A DNA stretch of 44,677 bases from an uncultured Actinomycetes bacterium. Lineage in GTDB: Bacteria > Actinomycetota > Actinomycetes > Nanopelagicales > Nanopelagicaceae. This document shows, piece by piece, positions 1 to 7,712 of this stretch. Below the pieces are notes generated by a model. The model searched no databases. It worked only from the letters and a program-made list of their open reading frames with translations, and had not been told where the DNA came from. Every line of letters starts with the position of its first letter. The stretch's first letter is position 1. The position numbers were made by a program, and so were the translations under genes. Where the stretch lies: positions 1 through 44,677 of the forward strand of contig CALEGP010000029.1 of NCBI GenBank assembly GCA_937876245.1, written 5' to 3'.

Positions 1-396
1 TTAGTAAGCAACGCCTGATGCAACCATTACATTGCCCCATGCTAAGTAATCTCCTGTGCGAATGACGCCAACTGCACCATATGCCAATTTCTTAAACTCG
101 GCATGTGGAAGTGGAATGCACTCGGCCTTAGTCATGATAGCAGTGAGTTCAGCGGCTCGATCTTCAGCGCTAGGTTGAATCTCGCTAGCAAACCAGAATT
201 GTTCTATTGGTAGCTCAAGAGTCAGCATCTTTAAAACATCACTCACTTTAGGCAGGTTTGGCCCCATTGAAAGGTCAATACATGGAACACCAGCTGGGAC
301 TGGAAAGCCAGCATCAGATATAACTATGCGATCAAAGTGGCCAGTCCTGGCAACCATTGCAGAGATATCTCGGTTGATAATTCCAGTGTATTTCAT
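1..396 (-). CDS. rbsD: D-ribose pyranase RbsD
   Basis: Complete 131-residue protein, the usual RbsD length. The family interconverts the pyranose and furanose forms of D-ribose (and other sugars), supplying the form used by ribokinase in the cytoplasm. His20 in the motif GHFD matches the conserved catalytic histidine of RbsD. DAGFPVP follows it, and the C-terminus ends with VIRTGD and ASGVAY, which resemble the family's terminal region. It lies 21 nt downstream of rbsK on the same strand and is the last gene of the operon visible here. The stop codon occupies the first three bases, so the operon may continue outside the window. Confidence 0.93.
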   Translation of the reverse strand: MKYTGIINRDISAMVARTGHFDRIVISDAGFPVPAGVPCIDLSMGPNLPKVSDVLKMLTLELPIEQFWFASEIQPSAEDRAAELTAIMTKAECIPLPHAEFKKLAYGAVGVIRTGDYLAWGNVMVASGVAY

Positions 397-417
397 TTCT
401 TCTCCTTGGTTTTTGAA

Positions 418-1347
418 TTACGCATTTTCATGGATAAATTTCTCTACTTCTTCAGGAGTTGGTGATGCCATCGCCGAGCCCTTGCGAGTCACTTTAAGGG
501 TTGCAGCATAAACGCCAAAGCGGGCTGCAGCAAAGATGTCATCTCCTGCTCCGAGTCGTGTCGCAAGATTTGCGCACATAGTGTCACCGGCGCCGATAGT
601 GTCGATAGCCGTAACTTTTGGTGCCAAGATTGTTTCTGATCTTTCGCCATCGGTTACGAATGCGCCCTTTGGCCCAAGTGTTATCACAACGTTTTTGCAA
701 CCAAGCAACTTACAAAGAGCTTGGGCCTGCTTTTCAACATCGCCTTCAATTCCAGTTAACTCTGCGGCTTCGCCCTCATTTGGAACTATGACATCGACTA
801 AGCCTTCCCAGCCAATTAACGGTGCAACTGGTGCGGGCGTTAATACAACGGTGACGCCATTATCTTTTGCTAACTTTGCCGCAGCCAAATTTCCATCTGT
901 TGGAAGTTCGAGTTGAAGTAGCAATACATCAGATTCGATAATAGTTTTTGCATGCCGCGAAATGTATTTAGCATCGCCTAAATCATTTGACTGCGGAATG
1001 ATAATGATGGAGTTATCGCCATCTGAGGTTTGAACCGAAATGTGACCGACGCCAGTACCGAGATCGGCACTTCGTTCAATGTCACCCGAATTAACACCCT
1101 CGTCGCCAAAAGCTTTCATGAAGTCATCACCGAAACTATCGGTGCCAAGATTTCCAAGCATCGCACTTTGTGCGCCAGCGCGTCCGGCGGATATTGCTTG
1201 ATTAAATCCCTTGCCACCAAGTGCGATTGCAAAACTTTCACCGCGAAGAGTCTCGCCACTTTTTGGACGCCTCGGTGTGTAAGCAACCAGATCCATCATG
1301 AAACTTCCGAGCGTTGTTACGCGTGGATTTTTTGAATTATCCGACAT
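418..1347 (-). CDS. rbsK: Ribokinase (PfkB family)
   Basis: PfkB-type sugar kinase of about 309 residues, expected to phosphorylate ribose to ribose 5-phosphate with ATP. The N-terminal GGKGFNQA motif and the C-terminal GAGDTM motif (around residue 255, with the catalytic Asp) are both clear. NEGEAAELTG is typical of ribokinases. A GTG codon at 1350 overlaps the last base of the upstream stop codon, and an ATG follows directly at 1347; I chose the ATG because the protein then begins MSDNSK, but either could be used. Placement next to rbsD supports ribose as substrate. Some ribokinases also accept arabinose, which matters given the neighbouring isomerase. Confidence 0.9.
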   Translation of the reverse strand: MSDNSKNPRVTTLGSFMMDLVAYTPRRPKSGETLRGESFAIALGGKGFNQAISAGRAGAQSAMLGNLGTDSFGDDFMKAFGDEGVNSGDIERSADLGTGVGHISVQTSDGDNSIIIIPQSNDLGDAKYISRHAKTIIESDVLLLQLELPTDGNLAAAKLAKDNGVTVVLTPAPVAPLIGWEGLVDVIVPNEGEAAELTGIEGDVEKQAQALCKLLGCKNVVITLGPKGAFVTDGERSETILAPKVTAIDTIGAGDTMCANLATRLGAGDDIFAAARFGVYAATLKVTRKGSAMASPTPEEVEKFIHENA

Positions 1348-1349
1348 CA

Positions 1350-1946
1350 CTAATTTGTTGCCTTACCGAGCGCTCCACCAGGATGACGTTTCCCAAAATC
1401 TTGTGAGGTAAATCCACGATGCGCCATAAGTGCTGAAGCAAGTGCATCACCAACAGCAATTGTTAGCGTTGTTGAAGTTGTTGGTGCCAGGTTTAAGGGA
1501 TCTGCTTCTTCATCAAAGGCAATGCTGATTACCGCATCTGCGCTCTTAGCAAGGCTCGAATTAGAGCCTTTAGTAATGGCAATTACTGAATTTCCCCAGA
1601 TCTTGGCCATTTTTGTAATTGCATTTACTTCAGCAGTTTCGCCAGAGTTTGAAATCGCAATCAAAACATCGCCTGAAGTTAGGGCACCAGAATCACCGTG
1701 AAGGCAGTCAGCTGAATGCAAGAAGAAAGAAGGAGTTCCGGTGCTGGAAAGTGTTGCGGCAATCTTTGCGCCAACTAGCCCAGATTTTCCAAGTCCGGTT
1801 ACTACAACATGGCCTTTGCATTCAATAATTATTTCAAGCGCAGGAGTTAAGTTTTCTTCAAGTGTCTGTGAAAATATTGTCAGAGCCGCTATTTCAGTAG
1901 TTATTGCGCTCGTTGCAGCAGCAAGAGCTTTAGATAAATCACCCAT
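1350..1946 (-). CDS. SIS-domain sugar-phosphate isomerase, arabinose-5-phosphate isomerase-like, lacking CBS domains
   Basis: A 198-residue single SIS domain. It resembles the N-terminal part of KdsD/GutQ arabinose-5-phosphate isomerases: VVTGLGKSGLVGAKIA, the STGTPSFFLH stretch, HGDSGAL, AISNSGET and a C-terminal HPGGALG are all present. The usual C-terminal CBS pair is absent, so it is about 60 percent of KdsD length. The family interconverts ribulose 5-phosphate and arabinose 5-phosphate. KdsD normally feeds Kdo synthesis, which is not expected in an actinobacterium, so a catabolic role beside rbsK and rbsD is more likely. It overlaps the aldehyde dehydrogenase gene by 8 nt. A 6-phospho-3-hexuloisomerase role is a less likely alternative. 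Confidence 0.8.
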   Translation of the reverse strand: MGDLSKALAAATSAITTEIAALTIFSQTLEENLTPALEIIIECKGHVVVTGLGKSGLVGAKIAATLSSTGTPSFFLHSADCLHGDSGALTSGDVLIAISNSGETAEVNAITKMAKIWGNSVIAITKGSNSSLAKSADAVISIAFDEEADPLNLAPTTSTTLTIAVGDALASALMAHRGFTSQDFGKRHPGGALGKATN

Positions 1947-3444
1947 TGATCACTCGATTAATTCCTAGTGGATTTGCTTCCTGAAGCGCCAGTGGCAGCA
2001 ATTCATCATTGAAATTTTGGAAGGCAACAGGGCGCAAGAATCGATAAATTGAATCTAAGCCAACCGAAGTTGTGTGGCTAGATGATGCTGGCCACTGGCC
2101 ACCATGTTGCATTGCTGCGGTAACAGCAACGGCAGTTGGAAAACCATTCATGATTACTCGACCAGCAAGTTGAGTTAAGGAGCTAACCAATTTAGCTACA
2201 TCTTCGCCAGCAGCAACATGCAAACTTGCAGTTAATTGACCTTCAAGTTTTTCAGCAACATTCTGAAACTTTGCAAAATCTGCGCGAATAATTATGGTAG
2301 TCGGACCAAAATGCTCTTCTAATAGTTCTTTATTCTTAAAAGCATCAGCCCAATCAACAACGAAGACTGTTGGCGTAACACCAAATCCAGCTTCTGTTGC
2401 TTTTCCAGCAAATGTTTTTAGTGATGCGCTCTTTGCGAGGTCAGTAATTGCGGATACGAAGCGATCTGCTATCCCCTTATTTAGTAGCGGTGCAACTGCA
2501 ATTGTTGCCAAATAACTTTCGATTTCAGCAATAAATACATCGCCTTCAGCGCCCGTTGGAACAATTAAAATTCCTGGCTTTGTGCAGAACTGACCAGAAC
2601 CAAGGGTCGCCGAATCAATCGCTGCCTTCGCAAGTTCCTCGGCTTTCTCGGCTAGAACTTTCGACGAGAAGAAAACAGGATTTAAGCTTCCCATCTCCGC
2701 GAAAACTGGAATTGGAACTTGCCGCTGGGTCGAGATTTCCAAAAGTATCTTTCCCACTTTTCCTGATCCGGTAAATCCAATTGCATTTATATCTGGGTGG
2801 CTTGCAATCCAATGCGTAATTTCTGGATTAATTCCTTCAACTAATGCGAAGGCGTCTCCAGAGATGCCGACCTTGGCTAGGCCAGCTATGACTGCATCGC
2901 GCATGGCCCTGCAAGTATTTGGGTGTGAAGGATGGGCTTTAACAACAACAGGACATCCTGCCGCCAGCGCTGATGCACTATCCCCACCGATCACCGAAAA
3001 AGCGAATGGAAAATTGCTTGCTGCAAATATTCCCACAACACCCAGTCCTTGATTTGCTTTTCTAATATCTGGCCGAGGCGCCGGAATCCACTTTGCATCT
3101 GGCTTATCAATAATTGCTTGGTAATGCGCGCCAGTTTCGACCAACTTAGCAAATTGCTCAAGCTGAAAGACAGTTCGAGAAAGTTCTCCAGTTAGTCGGC
3201 CATTTGGCAGCGCAGTTTCGCGCATCGTTATCTCTATCAATTTCTCGCGCGAGTTTTCAATAGATTCAGCTATCGCTCTAAGCATTGCTGCACGTTGTAC
3301 CGGAGTTGTGTTAGCCATCGAGCTCGTTGTCGCAACAGCTCTGGAAATCAACCCCGCCACATCTGAAGCTGACGCCTCGGCAATTTGCTCACCAAATGCA
3401 GTTCCAGTGGTGGGATCGACGGCTTGGAAGGTAGATGAAGTCAT
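1939..3444 (-). CDS. Aldehyde dehydrogenase, 2-oxoglutarate semialdehyde (2,5-dioxovalerate) dehydrogenase type
   Basis: Full-length ALDH of 501 residues. Visible catalytic residues are Asn144 in SNFPFAF, Glu250 in FAEMGS and Cys287 in GSGQFCTKPG. The stretches GGDSASALAAGCPVVVKAHP and GQFCTKPG are characteristic of the NADP-linked ketoglutarate semialdehyde dehydrogenase group that ends oxidative (Weimberg-type) pentose and sugar-acid pathways. It is the first gene of the pentose operon. The start is supported by a TAGAGT -10-like box exactly 6 nt upstream of the ATG, with no Shine-Dalgarno, implying a leaderless mRNA. The substrate is inferred from family resemblance only; no pentonate dehydratase lies beside it. 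Confidence 0.8.
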   Translation of the reverse strand: MTSSTFQAVDPTTGTAFGEQIAEASASDVAGLISRAVATTSSMANTTPVQRAAMLRAIAESIENSREKLIEITMRETALPNGRLTGELSRTVFQLEQFAKLVETGAHYQAIIDKPDAKWIPAPRPDIRKANQGLGVVGIFAASNFPFAFSVIGGDSASALAAGCPVVVKAHPSHPNTCRAMRDAVIAGLAKVGISGDAFALVEGINPEITHWIASHPDINAIGFTGSGKVGKILLEISTQRQVPIPVFAEMGSLNPVFFSSKVLAEKAEELAKAAIDSATLGSGQFCTKPGILIVPTGAEGDVFIAEIESYLATIAVAPLLNKGIADRFVSAITDLAKSASLKTFAGKATEAGFGVTPTVFVVDWADAFKNKELLEEHFGPTTIIIRADFAKFQNVAEKLEGQLTASLHVAAGEDVAKLVSSLTQLAGRVIMNGFPTAVAVTAAMQHGGQWPASSSHTTSVGLDSIYRFLRPVAFQNFNDELLPLALQEANPLGINRVING

Positions 3445-3450
3445 GTACGA

Positions 3451-3456
3451 ACTCTA
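3451..3456 (-). promoter_or_regulatory. -10 box of leaderless promoter for the pentose operon
   Basis: Read on the minus strand, TAGAGT is followed by six bases and then the ATG of the aldehyde dehydrogenase gene. No Shine-Dalgarno precedes this ATG. The geometry matches five other starts in the window and is typical of actinobacterial leaderless transcripts, in which transcription begins at the start codon. I see no convincing -35. Confidence 0.55.
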
Positions 3457-3550
3457 GCGTTTTCACTCCCTTTTTCGCGAGTAATGAGATAAATAGGAAT
3501 GTATACGTCTGGCTATCTCCAGTCTTAGAAAGGAAGAAATCCCAAATTAT

Positions 3551-4396
3551 TTATTTTCGTCGCGCAGTTGTAAAGCGCGGACGTTCGGTCAAGTCATTGT
3601 GAAGCGCGATTGCTTCAAAATCGTTACTTAGCTCGACAGCTATTAGCGGACCCTGTAATTCATTATGCTCGATCGCAAATAGCCCGCCAGATTTCAACAA
3701 CCTGGCTGCCGCTGCAATAAATATAGCCGGAACGCTCATCCCGTTGCTCGGACCACCAAAGAGAGCCTCTGGCGGTTCAAAATTTAACTCCTGAGCAACC
3801 CGTGCGCCATCTGGAAGATAAGGAGGATTTGCGACAACTACATCACACTTTATTCCTTCCAGCGCCGTCGCAGCATCACCTTGGACTACCCGTATGTTGA
3901 CATCATGCTTTGCGATATTTTTTTGTAACCAGTGAATTGCTGCCTCTGATTTTTCAACCGCGACAATATTTACTAATTTCTTACCAGCAGTCTCAGAGGC
4001 AATCGATATCGCGATTGCGCCCGTACCAGACCCCAGATCCACCAGACTCACTGGATCAGCAAAGGTATTTAATTGATGCAAAACTTCATCCACCAGAATT
4101 TCGGTTTCTGGGCGAGGAATTAAAACACCAGATCCAACTTCATATTCTAAATAACGAAATGGTGCGCTACCGATAATGTACTGAGCTGGCTTTCCACTCA
4201 GGCGCTCGGCAATCGCTTGACTGTAAATCTCTCTTGTTTCGATTGCTTGTTCATTGGTTAATTCAATAACTCGGCCATGCAGCTCCATGCGCTCTATTCC
4301 AAGTACATGCGCTAAGAGAAGTTCGGCTTCTACTGAGCCAATATTTTTAGTCGCAAGCTGGTCTTTGCCCAACTTCAATAGTTGCTTAACGATCAC
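3551..4396 (-). CDS. prmC: Peptide chain release factor N5-glutamine methyltransferase PrmC (HemK)
   Basis: 281-residue SAM-dependent methyltransferase that modifies the GGQ glutamine of release factors. The SAM loop LGSGTGA (residues 121-127) and the catalytic NPPY (190-193) are present, and IPRPETE near residue 94 is a classical PrmC signature. The N-terminal helical release-factor-binding region is complete. Its start lies inside the 3' end of prfA, with an 11-nt overlap, the conserved prfA-prmC arrangement, so translation of enzyme and substrate is probably coupled. Confidence 0.96.
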   Translation of the reverse strand: MIVKQLLKLGKDQLATKNIGSVEAELLLAHVLGIERMELHGRVIELTNEQAIETREIYSQAIAERLSGKPAQYIIGSAPFRYLEYEVGSGVLIPRPETEILVDEVLHQLNTFADPVSLVDLGSGTGAIAISIASETAGKKLVNIVAVEKSEAAIHWLQKNIAKHDVNIRVVQGDAATALEGIKCDVVVANPPYLPDGARVAQELNFEPPEALFGGPSNGMSVPAIFIAAAARLLKSGGLFAIEHNELQGPLIAVELSNDFEAIALHNDLTERPRFTTARRK

Positions 4397-5483
4397 CTGA
4401 TGCCAATTTCGCTGTCTTATCCGCTTCTAGTAGCGCCTCAATAACTGGATCTAGGTCACCATTGAGAACGGCATCCAAGTTATTGGATTTGAAGTTAACT
4501 CTGTGGTCGCTCAATCGGTTTTCAGGAAAGTTGTAAGTGCGAATACGTTCAGATCTATCAACAGTGCGCACTTGAGACTTACGCTCTGCCATAGCTTGTG
4601 CATCAGCTTCTTCCTGGACATGAGCCAAAAGTCTGGCTCGCAAAATTCGAAGAGCGGACTCTTTATTCTGGAGTTGAGATTTTTCATTCTGGCAAGAGAC
4701 AACAACACCGGTTGGAATATGGGTGATACGGACTGCAGAGTCGGTTGTATTTACTGATTGGCCGCCAGGTCCAGAGGAGCGAAAAACATCAATGCGCAGG
4801 TCTTGTTGGCGAATTTCGATATCGACTTCATCTGCTTCTGCCAAGATTAAAACGCCAGCGGCTGACGTATGGATACGCCCCTGTGACTCAGTTTCTGGAA
4901 CCCGTTGAACCCTGTGCACTCCGCCCTCAAACTTTAATTTTGCATATGGTGACTTGCCTGGTTCAGCGATTCCCTTTGATTTTATCGCCATGGATATTTC
5001 TTTGTAGCCACCCATCTCGGAATCGGCATAGTCAATAATTTCGGTTTTCCAGCCCTGGCGCTCGGCATATCTTTGATACATGCGTAATAAGTCGCCGGCA
5101 AAGAGCGCAGATTCATCGCCGCCTGCTCCCGCCTTGATTTCCAAAATTACATCTCTATCATCATTAGGATCGCGAGGTAAAAGCAATTCCTCAAGGGCGC
5201 TCTCGGTTTCTTCTAATTTCATTTGCAGAGCCGGAATCTCAGAGGCAAAATCCGGATCATCTGCAGCCATTTCTTTTCCTGCTGCTAAATCATCAGTTGC
5301 TGATTTCCAAGCACGGTAGCCAGCAATAATCGGGCCAAGTGCAGCATAACGCTTTCCGAGTTTGCGGGCTTTGCCTTGATCTGAATGAATCGATGGATCA
5401 GCCATTTCTTTTTCTAAAACATCGTATTCACTCAAGAGCGCATGAACCGAGGCAAAACGATCAGGCTTCATTTCCGCCGCCAT
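4386..5483 (-). CDS. prfA: Peptide chain release factor 1
   Basis: 365-residue RF1, which reads UAA and UAG stop codons and triggers hydrolysis of peptidyl-tRNA. The GGQ motif is at residues 240-242. The stop-codon recognition motif is PET at 196-198, fitting the RF1 PxT pattern rather than the SPF of RF2. The start ATG has a strong AGGAGG at 5491-5496. The gene is followed by overlapping prmC and preceded by the rpmE terminator, so it probably has its own promoter in the roughly 50-nt gap. Confidence 0.97.
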   Translation of the reverse strand: MAAEMKPDRFASVHALLSEYDVLEKEMADPSIHSDQGKARKLGKRYAALGPIIAGYRAWKSATDDLAAGKEMAADDPDFASEIPALQMKLEETESALEELLLPRDPNDDRDVILEIKAGAGGDESALFAGDLLRMYQRYAERQGWKTEIIDYADSEMGGYKEISMAIKSKGIAEPGKSPYAKLKFEGGVHRVQRVPETESQGRIHTSAAGVLILAEADEVDIEIRQQDLRIDVFRSSGPGGQSVNTTDSAVRITHIPTGVVVSCQNEKSQLQNKESALRILRARLLAHVQEEADAQAMAERKSQVRTVDRSERIRTYNFPENRLSDHRVNFKSNNLDAVLNGDLDPVIEALLEADKTAKLASGDR

Positions 5484-5535
5484 TTTGTATCCTCCTAATT
5501 CTTAGCTCGCGCAATAAATTGCAATCCTAATTAAA

Positions 5536-5590
5536 ATAAAAAAGACCGCAGGTATTCACGCGAGGTGAACACATTGCGGTCTCTTAAAAA
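5536..5590 (-). terminator. Rho-independent terminator of rpmE
   Basis: On the minus strand an 8-bp stem AGACCGCA/TGCGGTCT (arms at 5575-5582 and 5543-5550) encloses a second 5-bp stem GTGAA/TTCAC. It is followed by a run of T residues at 5536-5542. It begins a few bases after the rpmE stop codon and lies upstream of prfA, so it separates the two transcripts. The complement is also flanked by A residues. Confidence 0.85.
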
Positions 5591-5591
5591 G

Positions 5592-5807
5592 CTAGTTGGT
5601 TGTGGCAGCTCCGAAACGCTTTTCGAACTTGGCCACGCGACCACCAGTATCGAGAATACGTTGCTTTCCGGTGTAGAACGGATGGCAAGCTGAACAAACT
5701 TCAACGTAGATGCTTCCGGATTCCTTTGTGCTGTTAGTCGTGAATACTTCGCCACAACCGCACGTCACGGTGGTCTCTACATAATTTGGGTGAATCTCGT
5801 TCTTCAT
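5592..5807 (-). CDS. rpmE: 50S ribosomal protein bL31
   Basis: 71-residue bL31 of the large ribosomal subunit. Four cysteines (CGCG at about 16-18 and CSAC at about 37-40) mark the zinc-binding C+ form rather than the zinc-free paralogue used under zinc limitation. The end [12 protein letters not shown] is typical. Shine-Dalgarno AGGAG lies at 5814-5818. The gene has a structured 5' leader and a strong terminator, so it appears to be monocistronic. Confidence 0.97.
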   Translation of the reverse strand: MKNEIHPNYVETTVTCGCGEVFTTNSTKESGSIYVEVCSACHPFYTGKQRILDTGGRVAKFEKRFGAATTN

Positions 5808-5811
5808 TTAA

Positions 5812-5900
5812 ATCTCCTAGGTTTTGACTGGATCGGTGGTGAACCGGGAACCAGTACGAGGTTGAAGGATAGCCCTTTGGGACTGGATTCTGGAAATCCA
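5812..5900 (-). promoter_or_regulatory. Structured 5' leader of rpmE, candidate bL31 autoregulatory leader
   Basis: Between the divergent ABC operon and rpmE the minus strand can fold several hairpins. A two-part stem has outer arms ACTGG/CCAGT (5851-5855 and 5827-5831) and an inner CGGT/ACCG helix, just upstream of the Shine-Dalgarno. A second 6-bp hairpin TGGATT/AATCCA lies at 5884-5900. Leader RNAs that let L31 repress its own synthesis are known in several bacterial groups. Assignment to such a leader here is inference from position and folding, without covariation data. Confidence 0.4.
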
Positions 5901-5998
5901 CCCTAGGGCCGGCCTCAAATCATGAGCAAATGATTGGTCAAATAGATCTGGCCCCGACCGCTACCACTCATATTCTCGATGCCCAATGCTGCGAGGAT

Positions 5999-6004
5999 TA
6001 CACT
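5999..6004 (+). promoter_or_regulatory. -10 box of probable leaderless promoter for ABC transporter operon
   Basis: TACACT is followed by six bases and then GTG at 6011. This is the same spacing as at the other leaderless starts in the window. It supports GTG 6011 over the upstream ATG at 5930 as the start of the ATPase. Confidence 0.4.
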
Positions 6005-6010
6005 GAAGAG

Positions 6011-6913
6011 GTGGGTAATAAACCAGCGATTATTTTAGAAAATCTCACTAAGAGATACGGTTCCAGTCGTGGCATTGAGAATATTTCACTCACTATTAAT
6101 CCATGTGAAGTTTTTGGTTTTCTCGGACCAAATGGGGCAGGAAAGACAACTGCGATTAGAACTCTTGTCGGATTAATCAAGGCTTCGAGCGGTTCGGCTC
6201 AGATACTAGGAATTAATGCTCTGGAAAATAACCTTGAGTTACGATCAAAAATTGGTTATCTGCCTGGAGCACTCTCAATTTATAAGGGCTACACGCCATG
6301 GGAATATTTGAAATTTCTCGGGAAATTACGTGGAATCAACTGTGATACCAAAATTAGAGAGTATGCCGATCGGCTAAATCTTGATTTGCATCGCCATATT
6401 TCCGAGCTCTCGAAAGGCAACCGACAAAAAGTCGGAGTGATTCAAGCCTTTATGCACGAACCTGCTGCACTATTTCTCGATGAACCAACCAGCGGCTTAG
6501 ACCCCATAGTACAACGTGAGTTTGAAGATATTCTTGATGAAACTAAGGCGCGAGGGGCGGCAGTGATGCTGTCATCTCACGTCATCAGTGAAGTTGAGCA
6601 TCTAGCAGACCGCGTAGCAATCATAAATGAAGGAAAGCTGCTTGTTGTAGAAAAAATTTCAGTGCTCAAGGAGCGGGCAGTTAGAACAATTGACCTCTAT
6701 TTCGACAAGCCAATCTCTCTTCGTGATTTCGAAGGCGTCTCTGGAGTCAAAGACATCATGGTGAAAACTCAGCGTTTACGGTGCACCGTACTCGGGTCAG
6801 AGAAAGAATTGCTTACTGTTGCCCTTGCTCATGGCCTGCAAAGTGTCCGAACGCACGAGCCATCACTCGATGAGATTTTTCTACAACTAGTTGGCGCACA
6901 GGTGTCAAAATGA
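6011..6913 (+). CDS. ABC transporter ATP-binding protein (ABC-2 exporter type)
   Basis: ATPase subunit of an ABC-2-type exporter, 300 residues from GTG 6011. Walker A GPNGAGKT is at residues 39-46, with a variant signature LSKGNRQK, Walker B ALFLDEPTSGLD and an H-loop SSHVIS. A C-terminal extension of about 80 residues is typical of drug or antibiotic exporters. An ATG at 5930 would add 27 residues with no family resemblance and no ribosome-binding site, whereas GTG 6011 has a -10 box at leaderless spacing. It overlaps the permease gene by ATGA. Substrate unknown. Confidence 0.9.
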   Translation: MGNKPAIILENLTKRYGSSRGIENISLTINPCEVFGFLGPNGAGKTTAIRTLVGLIKASSGSAQILGINALENNLELRSKIGYLPGALSIYKGYTPWEYLKFLGKLRGINCDTKIREYADRLNLDLHRHISELSKGNRQKVGVIQAFMHEPAALFLDEPTSGLDPIVQREFEDILDETKARGAAVMLSSHVISEVEHLADRVAIINEGKLLVVEKISVLKERAVRTIDLYFDKPISLRDFEGVSGVKDIMVKTQRLRCTVLGSEKELLTVALAHGLQSVRTHEPSLDEIFLQLVGAQVSK

Positions 6914-7707
6914 TGCTGACCTTATTTCTCAAAACCTGGCGAGATCACTGGAAGTCTTTGATTTCTTGGGCTGGTGTCTTGGTCACCATGACGACCATTG
7001 AGCTATCGGTCTATCCGACCATTTCCAAGTCTGGTCAAGTGTTCCAAAAATTCATAGATAGCTACCCAGATGCCATAAAGAAAATATTTCGAATGGAGGA
7101 TTACACCTCCGGTCCTGGATTCTTAAGTACCGAGTTATATAGCATGATGCTTCCTCTTGTATTGATCGCCGTTGGGGTGACTTTTGGCGCAAGTGCAACT
7201 GCAGATGAGGAAGAAAAAGGCACGGCAGATCTGCTTTTTACAATGCCTGTTAGTAGAAGCAAAATTATGGCGAGCAAAATGGCAGCCACCGTCTCCGTAC
7301 TTTTCATTTTAGGCTTTGTCACTTATCTCAATATCTATATCGGGTCCGGCCTGGTTGATATGGAAATCAATTTGAGTTTCTTGGCTTGGGGAACGATTTC
7401 TTGTGCCCTTATTGGACTCTTCTTCTCTGGAGTCGGCTATATTTTTGGCGCGTTGACCGGCAAGAAAGGCGTCTCTCTTGGCGCAAGTTCAGCAATTGGC
7501 TTACTTTTCTTCGTTTTCTATTCCATCGCTCCATTAGTAAATGATTTTGAATTTCTCACACCAATTAACCCATTTCACTGGGCCTTAGGCGGAAATGTTC
7601 TTTTTAGCGGCCCGGACTGGCCAGGCATGGCAAAACTATTATCCGGAACCATAATTCTCTACTGCTTCAGTTTCGTTATTTTCAATCGAAAAGATATTCG
7701 TACCTGA
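6910..7707 (+). CDS. ABC transporter permease, ABC-2 family
   Basis: 265-residue integral membrane protein with about six hydrophobic segments: around residues 15-35, 80-95, 120-145, 155-180, 195-215 and 240-257. A cytoplasmic loop reads TADEEEKGTADLLFTMPVSRS, a pattern typical of ABC-2 permeases, where GT..LL..PVSR precedes a membrane helix. It overlaps the ATPase stop by four bases, so the two form one exporter. The downstream neighbour rho is convergent, with a gap of only 5 bp and no visible terminator. The exported compound cannot be told from sequence. Confidence 0.88.
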   Translation: MMLTLFLKTWRDHWKSLISWAGVLVTMTTIELSVYPTISKSGQVFQKFIDSYPDAIKKIFRMEDYTSGPGFLSTELYSMMLPLVLIAVGVTFGASATADEEEKGTADLLFTMPVSRSKIMASKMAATVSVLFILGFVTYLNIYIGSGLVDMEINLSFLAWGTISCALIGLFFSGVGYIFGALTGKKGVSLGASSAIGLLFFVFYSIAPLVNDFEFLTPINPFHWALGGNVLFSGPDWPGMAKLLSGTIILYCFSFVIFNRKDIRT

Positions 7708-7712
7708 TTGAA

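Noticed and set aside
3509-3522. CTGG-CCAG inverted repeat between prmC and the pentose operon
   Set aside because: Only four base pairs; too weak for a terminator or an operator call.
5930-6010. N-terminal 27-residue extension of the ABC ATPase
   Set aside because: No ribosome-binding site and no family similarity; GTG 6011 has a leaderless promoter box.
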